Assembly: GCA_035649275.1 (NCBI GenBank)
Contig: DASRJW010000139.1
Span: 1 to 13,501 of the forward strand
Length of the DNA stretch: 13,501 nt
From: Candidatus Krumholzibacteriia bacterium
GTDB taxonomy: Bacteria; Krumholzibacteriota; Krumholzibacteriia; G020349025
Direction: 5' to 3'
In this document: positions 13,204 through 13,501 of the stretch, one piece after another
Numbering within the stretch: the first letter of the stretch is position 1
Layout: each line of letters opens with the position of its first letter
Position numbers and translations under genes: made by a program
Notes under the pieces: model-generated
What the model was told of the DNA's origin: nothing
Databases searched by the model: none
What the model saw: only the letters and a program-made list of their open reading frames with translations

Positions 13204-13501
13204 CTATTCGCGTTGCATCAGTTGTCTGCAGAGTCTCAGGATCCAATCAGGAACGAAGCGCGAACTCCAAGAGGTTCTGCGTACTTGCATGTGCTGGAGG
13301 CTTACGGCATGCCTGTTTCCTTCTGGAGCTATGACGAGTCCGGGGCGAGGAGACTCGCCCGACTTGTCCGGCAGGTCGTCGTCGCCGGGGCTGCCCACTT
13401 GGCTGGGGTCGACGATCTCCCGAGTGGGACGGACGGCCTGTCCCTCGCTAGCCACGAGGCCGAGCAGCAGGAAGACCAGGAAGACGAGCCAGAAAAGCCG
13501 T
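13204..13501 (-). CDS. Small exported protein of unknown function (N-terminus beyond window edge)
   Basis: The visible 98 codons read inward from the right edge. They open RLFWLVFLVFLLLGLVASEG, the hydrophobic core and probable cleavage zone of a Sec signal peptide whose first residues lie outside the window. The mature part is short (about 80 residues): a polar, acidic, Gly/Pro-rich segment (VDPSQVGSPGDDDLPDKSGE) followed by a basic, tryptophan-containing and possibly amphipathic C-terminus (SSRFVPDWILRLCRQLMQRE) with a single cysteine. I recognise no domain. It ends 16 bp before the sigma-54 activator on the same strand, so they are probably co-transcribed. It could be a secreted signal or an envelope peptide, or unrelated. 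Position and the signal-like start support it being real. Confidence 0.65.
   Translation of the reverse strand, partial: RLFWLVFLVFLLLGLVASEGQAVRPTREIVDPSQVGSPGDDDLPDKSGESPRPGLVIAPEGNRHAVSLQHMQVRRTSWSSRFVPDWILRLCRQLMQRE

Overview
This is a GC-rich bacterial window with bacterial gene structure: short intergenic gaps, Shine-Dalgarno sequences and overlapping stop/start codons. The best taxonomic clue is the secreted phosphatase at 9298-10776. It ends in a FlgD-like/type IX-type C-terminal sorting domain with a VPNPFNPSTTI motif, which is typical of uncultivated high-GC relatives of the FCB group (for example Candidatus Eisenbacteria or Krumholzibacteriota). That placement is inference; no rRNA or marker gene is present.

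Layout. (1) 1-1416, minus strand: the N-terminal 299 residues of a medium-chain-type acyl-CoA dehydrogenase running off the left edge, with a plausible promoter of its own. Upstream of it lies a small membrane-anchored protein whose C-terminus resembles type II secretion pseudopilin G. (2) 1417-2035: non-coding, with three tandem 23-bp repeats. (3) 2036-7272, plus strand: a catabolic cluster of 3-hydroxyacyl-CoA dehydrogenase, enoyl-CoA hydratase, NAD(P)-dependent aldehyde dehydrogenase, metal-dependent amidohydrolase and zinc-type medium-chain dehydrogenase/reductase. The last three are stacked stop-on-start, so they are almost certainly one transcript. (4) 7292-7730: nine degenerate tandem units of about 53 bp, directly behind the cluster. 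(5) 7925-8983, minus: an Obg/DRG-like GTPase with a C-terminal TGS domain. (6) 8984-9297: a divergent promoter region with shared short motifs. (7) 9298-10776, plus: the secreted purple-acid-phosphatase-like enzyme. (8) 10830-13501, minus: a 785-residue sigma-54 activator with a large TPR-rich N-terminus, preceded after 16 bp by a small exported protein that runs off the right edge.

How the genes fit together. The acyl-CoA dehydrogenase, enoyl-CoA hydratase and 3-hydroxyacyl-CoA dehydrogenase are three consecutive steps of beta-oxidation. The aldehyde dehydrogenase, amidohydrolase and oxidoreductase probably feed a particular carbon source into it, but the substrate cannot be read from sequence. 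The most interesting loci are the 53-bp array, which carries a GTGA-N4-TCAC dyad in five of nine units, and the small exported protein next to a TPR sigma-54 activator. The latter resembles, in gene order only, a secreted-signal/TPR-receptor pair.
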